The notes: generated from the letters alone by a model not told the origin. Shown: positions 30,101-42,410, counted from the stretch's first letter. The stretch is 64,000 nucleotides of DNA from Chondrus crispus (GCF_000350225.1 NW_005178710.1:11763-75762), one strand, 5' to 3'. Numbers and translations are program-made.

Positions 30101-32420
30101 CGCAGATCAAGGCCCTCAGTTCCGCTCTCGCAGGTTCGCGTCCTACACGAGCATGGAGGGAGTTCAGCTTCGCTTATCGGGTGTCGAAAGCCACAACAGC
30201 CTAAGCCTCGGAGAGAGGTATCACCACTACCTGCGTCGTATTTTTCGCAAGATACGCGATGAGTTTCCTGATATACCAATGAAAGACGCATTAAGACTAG
30301 CTACAAAAGCCATGAATGATACCGCAGGACCAAAGGGTTTGGTACCAAGCCTTCTGGTGTTTGGAGTTATGCCAAGAATCCTTCTTCCAGGATCTGTCCA
30401 GCTACCTGGCCAAGTCCAGCGCATGAATGCCATGCAGGCAGCACGAAAGGATATGTCTAAAGAGGTTGCCCGTAGCCGGCTTAGCACAGCGTTGAGGTCA
30501 AATGTTCCGGCTGCCACAAACCGCGATATCACCATAGGCTCTGAAGTGCTTGTCTTTAAAGAACCTCCCGTGAACAAATGGGTTGGACCATTTCATGCGC
30601 TCGACGTGAGAGACAAGTCAGTGTTCATCAATTCCCAAGGACGTACAACACAAATGTCTATCGACAAAGTGAGGCCGTACTTGCGTCCAATGCATAACGA
30701 AAAGCCAAGCACTACGGAACCCAGTGAGTACAACCCGAGCAATAATACCATAAGCAAGGGTCTGTCGACAGCAGAGGCATCAAATGCATGGCTAGAGTCC
30801 CTTCGCGATCCGTTACAGGATCTATTCTCATCACCGGCTGAGGACAACGCAATATCTCCTGACGAATTTTATATGGAGTTCGCAACATTCCTAACGGAGG
30901 TTATTGAATCATCCGATCCTCGATCTAAGAACGCTGCCTTCTTGTCAGCCATGAAGAAGGAAGTGAGAGGCTTAGAAGATCGCGGTGTTTGGGTTAGGAT
31001 GTCAAAGAAGGACCTTCCGGAGAATGCAAATGTGCTAGGCGGTCGCTTCGTCCTCACATTGAAGAACGCTGGCTCTGAACGTGAGACCCCGAAAGCGCGC
31101 TTCGTTGCTCAAGGTTTATCAGATAGGGAAAAGGACTACATAATCCACAATGTTACCTCACTAAGACAAAGCTCGGTTCGAATGATTGCATCCTTTGCTG
31201 CGTCGAAATGGTTTCGAATCTTCAGCCACGACGCCACCCAAGCATATACACAAAGTGATGAATGTCTTTCGCGTGAGCTCTACCTTCAGCCGAAACCAGC
31301 AGATGCTCCCTTGTTCTCTCTTAATGCGCGCCAAGTGTTGAAGTTGATCAAGCCGATATACGGGACCACTGATGCCGGTGACTACTGGAATGTGACGGTG
31401 GACAAGCATGCCAAGAGCGATCTAGGCATGGAATCGCTCACAGGTGACTCGTCTCTGTATCTTAAGATTGATGCAGATGATGAAGATGCCTCTGGACTTA
31501 TGGGAATGCTAGTAGACGATGGACTACTGTGTGGTAACGACGCTTTCCAGCGCCTCACCGAAGCTACACTGCATAAATTTGACTCGAGGCCAAGACAGTG
31601 GGATAAGGTCGAATTTTATGGCATGCAAATCGAATCTACGCCTGGTGGTAGTGATCGAATCCATCAACCCGACCACATCCAGAGGATTGAGATGTTACCT
31701 GAAGATGCAACGTTCAAGCACTTTCGTAGCGCTCGTGCGGCATTAGCCTGGATCACCCACACGAGGCCAGACATCGCCTGCTACGTAAATAAAGCAGCAC
31801 AAGTCACAGAGAAAGCCTTCGAAAGGGGGCATATCGAGGCATTCAATCGATGCATCAAGTACCTAAAAAGACAGCCTTTACATTTGAGTTTCGATCCGCT
31901 AAATATCGAAACATTGCAGATTCGTGTCTATGCGGACGCCGCCTTTGGTACCAATTTGGATTGCAGCTCACAACTTGGGTACGTAATTATGCTATGCGAT
32001 GCGAACAACTCCGCTCATATTGTCGACTTCTCCAGCAAAAAATCAAGAAGAGTTGTCAGATCGATAATGGGAGGGGAGATATTTGCCTTGGCAGATGGTT
32101 TCGATCGTGCGTTTATGTTAAGGCATGACCTGGAGCGTATGTATGCCAGAAAGATCCCACTGTACGTTTTAACCGACTCTAAACAAGTTTTCGACACCAT
32201 TACAAAGGCATCCAAAACAACCGAACGAAGACTCCTCATCGATATTGCTGCTGCTCGTCAAGCCTAAAATCGTCAGGAAATATCAAACATTGGTCTAGTT
32301 GCATCGGAAGACATGGTTGCAGATGGACTTACGAAGAAGAATGCTGGGGCATCATTGATTAAGATTTTAAGATCCGGCCACAATGCACTCAAGGTGAAAC
32401 AGTGGATTATTCGAAATTAA
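27146..32420 (+). CDS. Copia-2 gag and pol region
   Basis: Gag begins MSQQQETSDATS at 27146. Pol lies mainly at 29118-32267, with aspartic protease (CIDTGAQKSVIG), integrase zinc-binding region (HKHFFHPDSG, CDVCQRNM), integrase core, reverse transcriptase (MLVDDGLL box) and RNase H (YVLTDSKQVFDTI). The order is that of Ty1/copia. The region is broken in a few places and by the MITE at 27962-28464. It belongs to the same broad clade as copia-1 and copia-3 but is clearly diverged from them. Confidence 0.85.
27962..28464. mobile_element. MITE with palindromic ends, inside copia-2 gag
   Basis: 503 bp bounded by TGTCTAG and CTAGACA and flanked by CTAG on both sides (27958-27961 and 28465-28468), the likely target duplication. 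Just inside each end lie palindromes: GACCTCATATGAGGTC and GGCCTCATGTGAGGCC on the left, GACCTCATATGAGGTC and GGCCTCATATGAGGTC on the right. It has no coding capacity. A truncated relative is at 10532-10944. The palindromes could pair as a cruciform or be transposase sites; neither is proven. Confidence 0.8.
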
Positions 32421-32525
32421 GCTATCACCATGCCTGTCCTATCGAGTCTGTTTCAGAAACTATCGAATGTCAAAAACGTGACGTCAAATTGGAGTATCTT
32501 GTTCCACCTTTTAAGAAAGTGCCAG

Positions 32526-32778
32526 CGTGAAAACTGCAGAAGTTGATTGGCGCGTGGTTTTCTCCACGCGCTGTAAAGACAAGATACTCTAGTAATTTCC
32601 CTCTCTGTAGTGAGTATATAAGTCCCCCCGATGATTCCGAGTAACGGGCGTTGGGGGATGTTAGAGGAAAGACACACACCGTACGTATCGAGTCGTTCAC
32701 CGACTCTCGTACAGTAAAGAACTGCCGGTCGTCGGCAGATTTCCCTCGAATTTCTCAATTTCAGTGGTAAAATCCACA
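32526..32778 (+). repeat. Copia-2 3' LTR
   Basis: 253 bp, uninterrupted, ending AAAATCCACA. It is the reference that shows the exact TA insertion site of the pogo-like transposon in the 5' LTR. Confidence 0.85.
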
Positions 32779-32924
32779 CCCCCCCCCCGGGGACCGACCT
32801 CCGACTGCTTTCACCCTTCCCCTTCTTTTATTGCCGCCTTCCACTTGGAAGCATGCTCGAAACAATCTAAAAAACATTGAAATTACAACTGAAATCTAGT
32901 GCGAGAAATCAAAATATCAATGAA

Positions 32925-33201
32925 CCCTCTCCGCGTGTGTCGTTGAGAGGTGGTCTGGCGAGGGAGTGTCGATCCGGCAGTGGTGATCCGGTGGTGATAC
33001 AGGCGAGATATGCAGCCATATTCCTTCTTCTCGACATGAGAACTTACAGTATTCCAGTTTCGCTCGCTGAACAGAGGACACGTTTGTGTACAGTAGTGGG
33101 GCAGCAGCGGGTCAGTATTGGATCAACGACAACTCATCCATGATTGGATCCCCGGTTCCATTAAAAGTCTCTGTGGTGGCCCCTCGTTGCCACTTTAGGT
33201 A
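32925..33201. repeat. Dispersed repeat R2, left part of a split copy
   Basis: This matches 9387-9682 with several small deletions and ends at the TA of 33200-33201. The remainder of this copy is at 54083-54240, on the far side of a 20.9-kb insertion. Confidence 0.75.
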
Positions 33202-33439
33202 CAGTAGGTACCTCTCAATAGTTCGCCCCCGTGCCAGGGCCCACAGATACGAACTATTGACAGAACGAACTATTATGCTCGCCTTTCTGGCACATGTCCA
33301 TTTATTGCTTAGAATGCTCTGAAATGATTGTCTGCTGTGCTCTATTCCTTGTCTGCTCTCGGTAGGTCTTGAAAAAGACTCGTTTTGCCCGACGAAGCCG
33401 TTCGCTGTTCGCAATAAGACCTGTCCTTTCTGCTAAAAC
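33202..33439. mobile_element. Small pogo-like element, left part (split by copia-3)
   Basis: Begins CAGTAGGTACCTCTCAATAG right after TA. The complementary end at 54080 reads, on the minus strand, CAGTGGTGCTCCTCAATAAT before TA. With copia-3 left aside the whole element would be about 380 bp and non-autonomous. More AATAGTTCG or AATAATTCG motifs lie just inside both ends. The last five bases, AAAAC, are copia-3's target site. Confidence 0.7.
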
Positions 33440-33760
33440 TGTCGTTGAACGGTGCTTTTGTGCCTCGCGCGAGCTATCGCTCGTACGATCGAGCGATTGA
33501 GTAGTCGCGCGGTGGGGAAGACGGGGTGATCCGGCGAATGCCTTCAAGAATAGAGAACGAGCGCCGGCCAATGCCTTTGCTATAGAAGTGTAGCTTGGTG
33601 CTTTTACAACTCTAATAAACGTTCTGGCTTTTGGAAAGGGTAAGTGACTACACTACGATAGCATAAGTATCTCGGCACCACGGGAGCTCACCGGCCGGTG
33701 GGGACGGTAGTGTAATTACATGGGCTTAAGCCAAGCCCATGTGAGCCCCAGAAACGGACA
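33440..33760 (-). repeat. Copia-3 3' LTR (left)
   Basis: 321 bp, about 18 bases longer than its partner at 53630-53932 because of an extra short palindromic stretch around ATGGGCTTAAGCC (33719-33731). Confidence 0.9.
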
Positions 33761-33930
33761 CTCCCTCCCATGGGCGGAAGTGGTGGTGAGCGCGGCAAAA
33801 GGATGGAATTACAGAATTGAGATTGCGTGGCATAACGGGTGTCTGTCTTGAGAGTATTATAACGAGCTGATCTCGAGGCCGATGTCTTGCGAGTGCGAAG
33901 GTCGCTGACACGGAAGGCAAAAAGCGCAGC

Positions 33931-35270
33931 ATGAGTCCTGTGGGAGCGGCGCGCGTTGGGATGCAGAAGGCGCCGGTCGGGAGGGTGGGAAAAAGGAGGA
34001 GCCGGAGCCGGCGTGGCGGCGGCCGGCGCTTGCGGCGCAAGGCGCAGAAGCTTGCATCTCTGCAACTTGCGAGCAGACAGGCTGCGACGGAACGAGGAGC
34101 TAGGGTGCTGGACGAGGCAGAGGCCGAGGCAAGTGCGGGCACCGGTGGAGACGAAATGGTGGAAGAAGGGGCGCCAATGACAGAGGCGGGAGAGGGGGTG
34201 GAAAATGCAGTAGGGTTGAAGGGCGGAGCAGCAAGTGCAGCAGTAGACGAGAACCAGGGAACAGCGTTCACAGCAGAGTCCGGGGGCACTACCGGGGATC
34301 GCAGCTGCGAGTCGGCTCTTCCAGGGTACTGTCTACCCTGCACAGGCAGAAATTGCCACCTGCCGTGTATTGCGATCGTGGTCGTTGGCTGGTAGAGGCA
34401 CTGGTCTTGGGGGATGGCAGTGACGGCAGGAATGCGCTCGTGTTCAGAAGGGGAGTGCCCCATGCATGCGCGCAGGCAACAGCATCCGTGGAGGACTTTC
34501 ATCCCATAGATTGGGACGCGGAATTATTTTCCTGTGCACGAGAGGGCGAAATCGTCTTGTCCACATACGCGGTATATGGATCACGGTTGGATGGAGGAAT
34601 GACGGAACGGGAATGGCCCGACTGTGTTATTCCGGCCCGTCGTCGGAGAGTGTCAAGGCAGCCTCGTGAAGACGAGGTGGCGAGGCACGTCCTTGAGTTT
34701 TTGAGAAAGCACCCGGGGCTGGCTGTAAGGACCTCCGGCATCGGGTGTCGCGGGTCTGTGAACTGGCCGGCAGGAGCGCGGTTCCTGCTTGAAGGACAAC
34801 CGAGGCGTACTGCCGCTACACATAATTGTGTGAGGGCGGCGTTAGTTAATGCTGTTTTCGCATTACGAGGAGCAGGTGCGGCTGACGAGGTGGAGCGGAG
34901 AATTGACGGGGATCCGCGAATCTTATCGTGCTTCAAACCACTTGGCCTGATCCTTCATGGGGCAAGAGAGGCGTTGATACAATGTCGAGCTGTGCGCGAC
35001 GGTGAGTCACAACGTGCAATTCAATCAGCAGATAGGGGAGCGGCGTTTAGGGTATTGGCCGCGAAGCGTTCCGGCATTTTCATAGTGCGACTTCTGGAAG
35101 TGAAACTGGTCGATCATGCCGTGGTTGTGCACGCAGATGCTGGAGTTATCGTAGACTCTACAGAGTCGACTGCAATAGTTCTTATTGGAGAAAACCTTGA
35201 GCAATGTGGCGGGGAGAAGGTGCAAAGCCTTAGAGTAGTGGAGGTAAGAGAGATAAAGGGAAGAGTGTAG
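33931..35270 (+). CDS. Antisense reading region of copia-3, cysteine-protease-like
   Basis: This lies between the end of pol and the 3' LTR, on the strand opposite to gag-pol, and converges with pol (45 bp between the two stops). A basic open segment comes first (33931-34395, starting MSPVGAARVGMQK and rich in arginine). A 305-codon segment ending at 35270 follows, with a cysteine in THNCVRAALVNAVFALRG and, about 100 residues on, VDHAVVVHADAGVIVDS. Cysteine in a helix followed later by a histidine strand and an aspartate strand is the layout of papain-fold proteases (C1, C39 and OTU-like groups). The family cannot be named by eye. Antisense extra ORFs at this position are known from some plant LTR elements, but I know of none with a protease of this type. 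Confidence 0.5.
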
Positions 35271-35314
35271 GAGGAATAATGCAAAATTATTCCGCTCTAG
35301 TTTCTTATTATCCA

Positions 35315-37298
35315 CTATTCAGGTTGAATAGCTAATAAACCAGAGCTCACGACGTGTTTTAGCGCTGTTTGAGACATCGACTTTGTCACTCCCTCGGCGA
35401 TATTATGGGAACTGCGGACGAAGCCAATATCAGATTTAACTTTGCCGCGAAACCCCTTGCGAGCGGCGGCGATGTCGAGCATAGTTCGCTTCTCTGAGGT
35501 GCGCGAACCTTTTGAGATCACATCGAAGAGAGACTTGGAGTCTGTGAACAGTTGTACGGGGATCCGGCGGCCGCATATATCGCTCAACTCAGCAGCGAGG
35601 GTGGAGGCAACATCAAATAGATCGCTGAATGCGATAACTTCCCCAGCCATAGCGGAATGGACGACTCTTTTCGACTTGTACGACTTGAACTGAATTGGAA
35701 CAGAGTTGCCAAAACGATCAGCAAGGAATGAAATGTGCCCGAGCTGCGTAGAAAGGTCATGATTGTTTGCACACGATGCGTCTGCAAATCCGACAACACG
35801 CAGCGAGTCGTTGTCGAGCTTTGGGATTTCCAGGGATATTAGATTACATGTCGCGTACTTTGTAGCCTTATTTAGACGACGAACCAGCACGGGTTTCCCT
35901 GTGAGGAACCGCTCCTCGGTGACTTGTGCGAGCTGGGAAATTTCAAATTGGCAATCAGGTCGTGTGTTCGCCAGCCACGCAAGGCGCATGCGCATAGATC
36001 GAAACTCGGTAAATGAAGCGTCACTGGGGAGTCTCTCCAGCTTCTTAAGGTAGAAATGCTGGTTTTGAACTAAGTTGTCGTCTCTGTCGCGAACAAGGGA
36101 GAACCCGCTAAAGGTACATGGTATTGTCTCGTCATCGCCCATCTGGAACCGGGCATTTGTCCTTTTTGCCAATTGACGAAATGCGGGTGAGCCGGCGCGA
36201 AGAAGATCATCAACGTATCCACCGCTGAGTCCGACCAGGAGTTCATCGGAGACGAGTTTGTAGAGGGCTGGATCGGAACGGAGAGGTGTCATACCGAAAT
36301 CATTACGGCGGTGGCCGTCAATGGTCTTGTACCATAAGTCACCCGAATCGCAGAGTCCGTAAAGGGGCTTCAACAGTTTGAGACACTGCTCCGGTTGGAG
36401 CTCGAACTCTGGTGCGGGCTTTGTGATGAATAGCTCACGTGACAGTGGTTCAGCAGATTGGAGGTACGCCTGACGTACATCGGCAGTCCAGATCTGGAAT
36501 CCATGAATGGCGGCAAGGGCTAGGAGGAGTCTGATGGACTGCGGCTGGAGGGTCGCTGCTGTGTGCACCATGAGGTCCTTCATGCGGTCACGATGTCCTC
36601 CGATGACGTAACGTGCCTTGAATTTCACCTGGCCATCTTCGGTGGACTTGATGGCCAGGACGAAGCGACCGGGTAGGACGTTTGCGTCCTTTGGAATCTC
36701 TTCCCGTAGTATAATGCTGAAGGTACCACGTTCCAGTAATCCCTTTATTTCGTCGCGCTTAGCTTAAGAAATCCTTACCGACGAAGCCCGGGGATCTCTA
36801 GGGTCAATGATCTCTGTCAGATGAACCGAGTATTCATCTTCGTCGGGGGAATTGAAGTGCGTGAAAGCGCGGCAGATGTCGGAGAACAGGGAATGGGCGA
36901 CAACGGATGGGGGAATGTAGCGCTTCACCTGCACTACGTCGAAAGGACGGGCGGCGCCGATCGTCACATATTGTATATATACGATTTTTTGGTGGCATCC
37001 ATAGCGAGAACCGTAAATGGTCCGAGCCATTCACTGATACGGCGATTCACGACCTTCTCGCGCCATACTAGGACCTTGTCCCCCGGGTCGTAAGCGCGGT
37101 CGGCTGCTGGCGGAACGGAATGCCGCAAGGCCCTGGATATACGCATCTTTGCCATGATGCGGTGCATCTCAGTGCGGGCTTCGTGAACCATTTCGGCCCG
37201 TTCGGCCAGTTTGTCTCCGGTCTTCGGGGTGTCTGATGGGGTGTATACTCTCGGCAGTGCCCCGAATACGAGGGATGACGGAACGAGACCTTCGGGAC
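35315..37298 (-). CDS. Copia-3 pol, downstream part (integrase end, RT, RNase H)
   Basis: This contains the C-terminal end of integrase (EWLGPFTVLAMDATKK), reverse transcriptase (TADVRQAYLQSAEPLSREL, GGYVDDLLRAG) and RNase H (QLFTDSKSLFDVIS). It abuts the CTAAT target duplication of the gypsy element at 37299-37303. The sequence is very close to copia-1. Confidence 0.85.
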
Positions 37299-37303
37299 CT
37301 AAT

Positions 37304-37922
37304 TGTAGCATAAACACCCCTAAACGGATAGGGGTGTATGCTTAGTCCTGGAAGACCCGTACGTACGAGAAGACGGGGGAAGTCGGACCAGCTAACGAAA
37401 CCGGAGCACGGGCCCGGGTAGCGTGGTAGAGAGGGATCGGGGGGAGGACGCGCACACGCGCGGGCCGATCTACGCCTCGACGCCCCGGAGCAGCGCTGGG
37501 TTACGTTCCAGCGCTGACGGGCGGAGGTGGATCTAGGCTCGCTCGCGTGCTCGCGCGTCCTCTACCCGCGCTCGGTCTCGCCTTAAGGTAGCTAACGGAA
37601 GCTTCCTTAGGATAAGCTGGAAGTCAGACCTAGGCGGTCGGTCGTGGACAAGTCCGTGCTTGTCCCCTTCGCCGCCGCCGGTCCGCTCCGTCATTTAATG
37701 TACAATTAGTCTATCGTAACTTAGTACAGTACGTACTGTACTATGGGGCACTACTGTAGTCGGCACTGTCAGCCGACGGGGCTGACTGTATACGTGTCGT
37801 ACACGTATAGTACACGTGGGGGCGCGTGCCCCCGTACACGTGTGGTACCGGCTGTCTGTAAGGTTCGTGCCTTACAGAGCCGGATCCAATTTCTAATCTA
37901 ATTCTTTTGTAGTTATACTGCA
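37304..37922 (-). repeat. Gypsy 3' LTR (left)
   Basis: 619 bp, TGTAGCATAAACACC to ATACTGCA on the plus strand. It has notable palindromes: CAGTACGTACTG, TACACGTGGGGGCGCG with its complement, and GTCGGCACTGTCAGCCGAC, which could form hairpins in the transcript ends. One of its two differences from the other LTR is in the terminal bases. Confidence 0.95.
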
Positions 37923-38436
37923 CCACCCCCCCTCAAGCGTGGACGTCCGCGTCCACATGTGCTTGAGGGGAGCGGAAATGTCCGAGCTTGTAGTCGTCTC
38001 GAGCCCTCCGCGTACCTCTCGCGATCGCGTTCCATCGTCACGCCCCTCTTTTCCCGGACGGTGGCCTATGCGCGTGCTGGCCGGTCCCCTTCTCTTCTCC
38101 ACCTCCCGTGCTGACCCCTATTTCTGCTTGATCCCCTCTTCGCGTTTGTTTTCTCTGATTATCGTACGCGCAACCGGGCCCGTCGGCTCCCCCCTTCTCG
38201 TTGTCATGGCAGGTTCCCCGGCGACTGGGGCCCTAGCGGGAACAGACCCCTTGCATTGTGAGCCGTCTCGCTTCGCAATCGTTGCATCAGCTGTCGAAGG
38301 GCCGGTCCGTTCCCAAGGTTCCACGGCAAGGCAAGGGGCATCTCCGCTCCAAAACGCGTCGATTACGGCCGTGGTCTCCTCCCTTCCGCCGTTCCAGCAA
38401 GGACGGCGGTCCCGTGAGACTACGTTGTCCACGTAG

Positions 38437-40467
38437 TTGGGTGCCGCCCCTGCAGTGGCTTCCGTCGCCGCTGCGCAGTCCAACGTGGGGGTGGAGCGGA
38501 ATGGTGAGGCCCCGTCGTCGGGGCGGGGGAGCGCGGCGTACGAGCCCGCGGAGGGGTCGTATGGCGCTTATGGGAGCTGTCGGCGCCCCGGGACACCGCC
38601 CGAGGCGTCTCGGGATATCCGTTGTATAGCCCAGGAGGACGCAGCAACCACGACGCAGTGGTTGGGCGTACCCCTCGAGCGATCGACGCCACTTCCTCTT
38701 GGTCGTCTAAGGTACGCATGGCGTTGTTACGCTCGATCAGGGATCACCGTCGGCGAGATCCTCTCGCAGGGTCGGGTACGTCCCGACCTGTTACGTATCC
38801 GTCTCATATACGCAGAGGGCCTGACCGAAGAGGCCTCGCTTGCCTTGGGACGTTTGCTGGCCGAGGGGACCGGTGCCCCATACCAGCTACCAGATGAAAT
38901 CCCCAGTGACAGAACATTCGTATACAGTATAGAATAGGCGGAGTATGTTGATGGCATGGCGACGTATATGTTCCACCCCGGCCCCCGGGGTCCTCAACGG
39001 TTTGTACTTGCAGAGGTGGCGGGACTGTACGTGAGCCCCCGGCCATATGCGTACTCGAGAACGCGTGCGGCACTGCAGAAGTCTGCCTGTTCCTTAATGA
39101 GACTCCATTAGATTGCCCTAGCCCCGCATGATTGGTCTGCTTATCGCCAAGCGAGCGAGGCGGACGGCCGCGTTTTGCGGTCTGCATCGTTCGAACGTGG
39201 GTTGTCGACGGACGACTTCCCTGAATTACCCACGTCGATACGGGAGGCTTTTCCTTCCTTGGGAGTACACGTCTTACTCCCCTACGCCCTCAAGCATTTC
39301 GGCTATGCTTGCTCGGACCGACACCACCCCGCTCACGAGGTCCTCCTCTATAACGTGGAGCGAGAGTGGGCTTGGTCGGTCGGAAACGCTTTTATGAACG
39401 AGGTTTCCATCAACGGGAGGGTCTTCGTACAGCCCGGTTCGGTACTGTCTTTTCTTGGTAGGGTCGCTCCGGAGCTCCCTGACGTCGCGTTGCATCCACT
39501 TGAACACGGTACGCAGCACGTGTCGTGGTCCTACTCTTTTGTCCTTGACCTGATGCACCGCTCCTTGGACGTGCCGGAACGCAACCACCGTCCCTGGACG
39601 GACTATACGACCAACCTGCGCAGCACGTTTCTGGCATACGACCGTCGTGCGGACGCCTTCGTGGCACGCCCTAATCCACCCGCCAGCTGGACGTACCGCG
39701 GCGGCGCCGGAGTTGGATCGGCGGTGCGGGAAGCCCGCAGGAAACGTTACAGGGACTTAGACGGAGAGCCGACTACCCCCCTACATGTGGGGGCGAATCC
39801 CTTCCGCGCCCCTCCCGCGTTCGATGCGAGTCAAGGCGTCGCGGTGGGGTCTCCAACTCCGTCACTCCCTCCTCTAAACATCCCCGGCGGCGCCTCTATT
39901 CAGCACTTCACGTTAACGAGAGACGAAATCAGGGCCTTCCCTGATCTTGTGCTGGCCTTGGGGAACTCGGTCGACCGAACTTGGCGCGTGAGTAGCCTCC
40001 TCAGTACGCTGGCTGGTTGGTACCTGGCTCGTAGCGCAGAGGCGTGTCGCCTTGGGGATGAACGCGCTGCCCTTTCTTCTCAGCTACGTCAGCTACAGAG
40101 TGAACTGGGGGACTTACGGGAGTCCTCCCTTCGTCAGGAAGGCGCTTTGGAACGTGCGGTTACTGAGCGAGATCGCTACCGCCGTGAGCGTGACACTCTC
40201 CGATCTCTCTCCGCCACGCACCCTTCGTCCGGTTCCGTGCCGCGTCCGAGGATTCCGGACCCTTATGAGGGGAGGGCGTACGTTCCCCCTCCAGTCGGCG
40301 AGATGGTTGCGCCCGTAGTTCCTCCGCACCCTTGGCCTCGTCACGTCGAGGTGGTGATGCCCCCTCGCGATGAGGTGGCGACGGAGACGCCCCGTCATCC
40401 TAGCTACTGTCCTCCGAGCACTTACGTTCTGGGGTCGGCGGCTCCTCCTGGCGGTACGAACCGCTAA
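38437..40467 (+). CDS. Antisense reading region of the gypsy element
   Basis: A plus-strand frame running opposite to gag-pol for about 675 codons with only about two breaks. The largest open part codes for 430 residues ending at 40467: a globular part (RSASFERGLSTDDFPELP, YALKHFGYACSDRHHPAH, EREWAWSVGNAFMNEVSING), a proline-rich linker, a coiled-coil stretch (LSSQLRQLQSELGDLRE, ERAVTERDRYRRERDTLRSL) and a proline-rich tail. No domain is recognised. The length in GC-rich DNA is partly expected by chance, but the single frame, varied composition and coiled coil favour a real former or present gene. Confidence 0.5.
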
Positions 40468-42410
40468 TACAGCGCTGTCCCCCTTCGTGCGGCGCCTCTT
40501 TCCACCTTGATCACTCCGATCTTCGTAAAGCCACTTAGGGCCCCTTTTTGCTTCCTTGCTCATCCGGTCGTTACGACAGCATACGGGGCGCGTATACGAT
40601 AAGAGAAAGTATCATCTCCACGGGGGCCCTTCCCCGTGCATGCGGAATCGGCGTAGGCGGGGAGACGCGTGGCATGCATCCTCCGTTCATGAGGAGCGCT
40701 GAGCTCGTCACGACCGACCGGTACTGCACTCCTCCTTCCGCGGATGCCCTACAGGACCCACGAGCCGGACGGACCGTTCGCCATGCGAAGTAGCATCCAC
40801 GTTCGCAGTAGGGAGCAGGTTGCTCCGTGTGGCTCGTCCTTGCTGGCCTTGGAGCTTTCCCTTACGCGATTCGAGTCCGTGATCTCGTCGCCGGTCGTCT
40901 GGTGGTGCCCCCCTCAATTCCTTCCTTCGCGCTCGACTCCTTCTCTGAGCGTCCTCCCTACGGCGCGGGACGCCAGTTCCCCGTGGCACGGGCTAAGTCA
41001 CGCGACGGAGCTGATGCTCCAAACGGACAGCGGGTCGTACCGCCTTCTGCCGTGCTACCGCGCGCACGGATGCTGCCTCGTCCGTGTGGGGCAGGGACGT
41101 CGAGGAGCAGTGCCCTTGGACTCACCCTCCTCCTTGCCGGAACTGTGGTTGCCTGGCTTGGTCGTCGGCGGGGGTTAGGGTCCGCCTTCTAGGGGCGTAG
41201 GGAGAGCCGTCCCTCCCTCCGTATTTGGGCTTCGGAAAGGGGGCCGTACCCCTTCCTCCCCTCACGCCCGGTCCCCTTGTCGACTTCCTGCCCGTGCCGC
41301 CTTACCACTTTGGTGCCAGCTTGACGGCGCCGTGCCGTTCGGGTCGCCTGCGCAGTACGCGGTTGCGGGAGGAAAGGCTACTACAAGGGAGCCGAGTGGC
41401 GTGCGCGCTTCTCGAGGGGACGTCCTCCTCGATGGTAACAGCTGTTGTCGGGTCCGTCTTCCCTCCGGGAGTGAGGGAGGGGTCCGTGTACGGTGCTTGC
41501 TCCCATACCACCGTCCGAAGAGCCGAGTACAACAGCCATGGCGGGTCGGCCCGCCATGTATTGCGTGGCCCTCATGCGGCGCGTGCGCACCTTTGCGCAC
41601 GTGAGTGGCGTCTGTCGCGCGCGCTCCCTCTTTTTTCGTTATTTTCTTCGCAGTTGGTGGCGGATTGACACCGGCGCCGGTGCTTGCTGTCAGGCGTATG
41701 AGCGGCGTGCACCTGTGCGCGCGCGTGCGCGCACAGCAACAGCTCTGAGCCCTTGATCCAATCATCCCAAAAAACCCACCTCAAAATTTGGCCAATTTTC
41801 CCGCCAAAATAATTTCAGCAAAAATTAAATCACACTCCGTGATTGGTGCGCTGTCATACGCCCCCCATTATTTTGAGTGTACCGTAGCGGACTGGCGCTG
41901 CAGTGCAGCGAGCCCTATAGGGCCCGTGCTCCCGGCCGTTCGTCCCAACGCTCCACCTCTCGCCTACGCGTACTCTCGCGTACCGGCGCGCATCTTCGAG
42001 CCCATTGCGCGCGTCCTCTCGGTGAGGGCTTTGTCTGCGTTCTTGCCACTAACAGAGACTGCTCTTTCGTCCCTTCGGTTATTACGTGAACCATTCCTTC
42101 CTAGACCGCCGTCGCCTGCCATTTTTTCGTCAGACAGTACGTACTGTCTAGTCCCAATGCGCGCAGAGACCAGCGAAGCGCCTTGCTCTTCGTGGCGTCC
42201 TTCGTACTGCATCCTCCTTCGACGGTTGTGGATGAGTGTTCGTAACCCTGACCTTGCTTGTCAATACGTATTGACATGCCTCGCGTTTGTCGGCGATCGT
42301 CCGTGGGCCTATCCTTCCTGACGTTCCTTGTCTTCCAATTGCGAGAGACTCATATAACCGTAACGAAACGGTTGCGTTTAGCCGTACCGGAACGGTTGAG
42401 GGCCCCTTCC
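40468..42410. other. Gypsy spacer between antisense region and pol end
   Basis: GC-rich DNA with several overlapping short frames on both strands (for example 40744-41178, 41225-41668 and 41262-41765), none with a recognised motif. The palindrome CAGTACGTACTG of the LTR recurs near 42136. Confidence 0.45.

Larger units (their letters stand above)
22686..32778 (+). mobile_element. Copia-2: Ty1/copia element carrying two DNA-transposon insertions
   Basis: The LTRs are 253 bp each once the insertion is left out: the 5' LTR is 22686-22769 plus 25561-25729, the 3' LTR is 32526-32778, and they differ at about five positions (near 2 percent). Both outer flanks are runs of C, so a CCCCC target duplication is possible but ambiguous. 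The interior holds a GC-rich leader, gag (from 27146), a copia pol, and a small MITE within gag. It is older than copia-1 and broken, both by the insertions and by a few smaller changes. Confidence 0.8.

Noticed and set aside
22686-32778. Reading the two 253-bp repeats as unrelated solo LTRs
   Set aside because: They have the same length and orientation, bracket a copia gag-pol in the right order, and differ at only about five sites. The paired interpretation is simpler, although the C-run target duplication is ambiguous.
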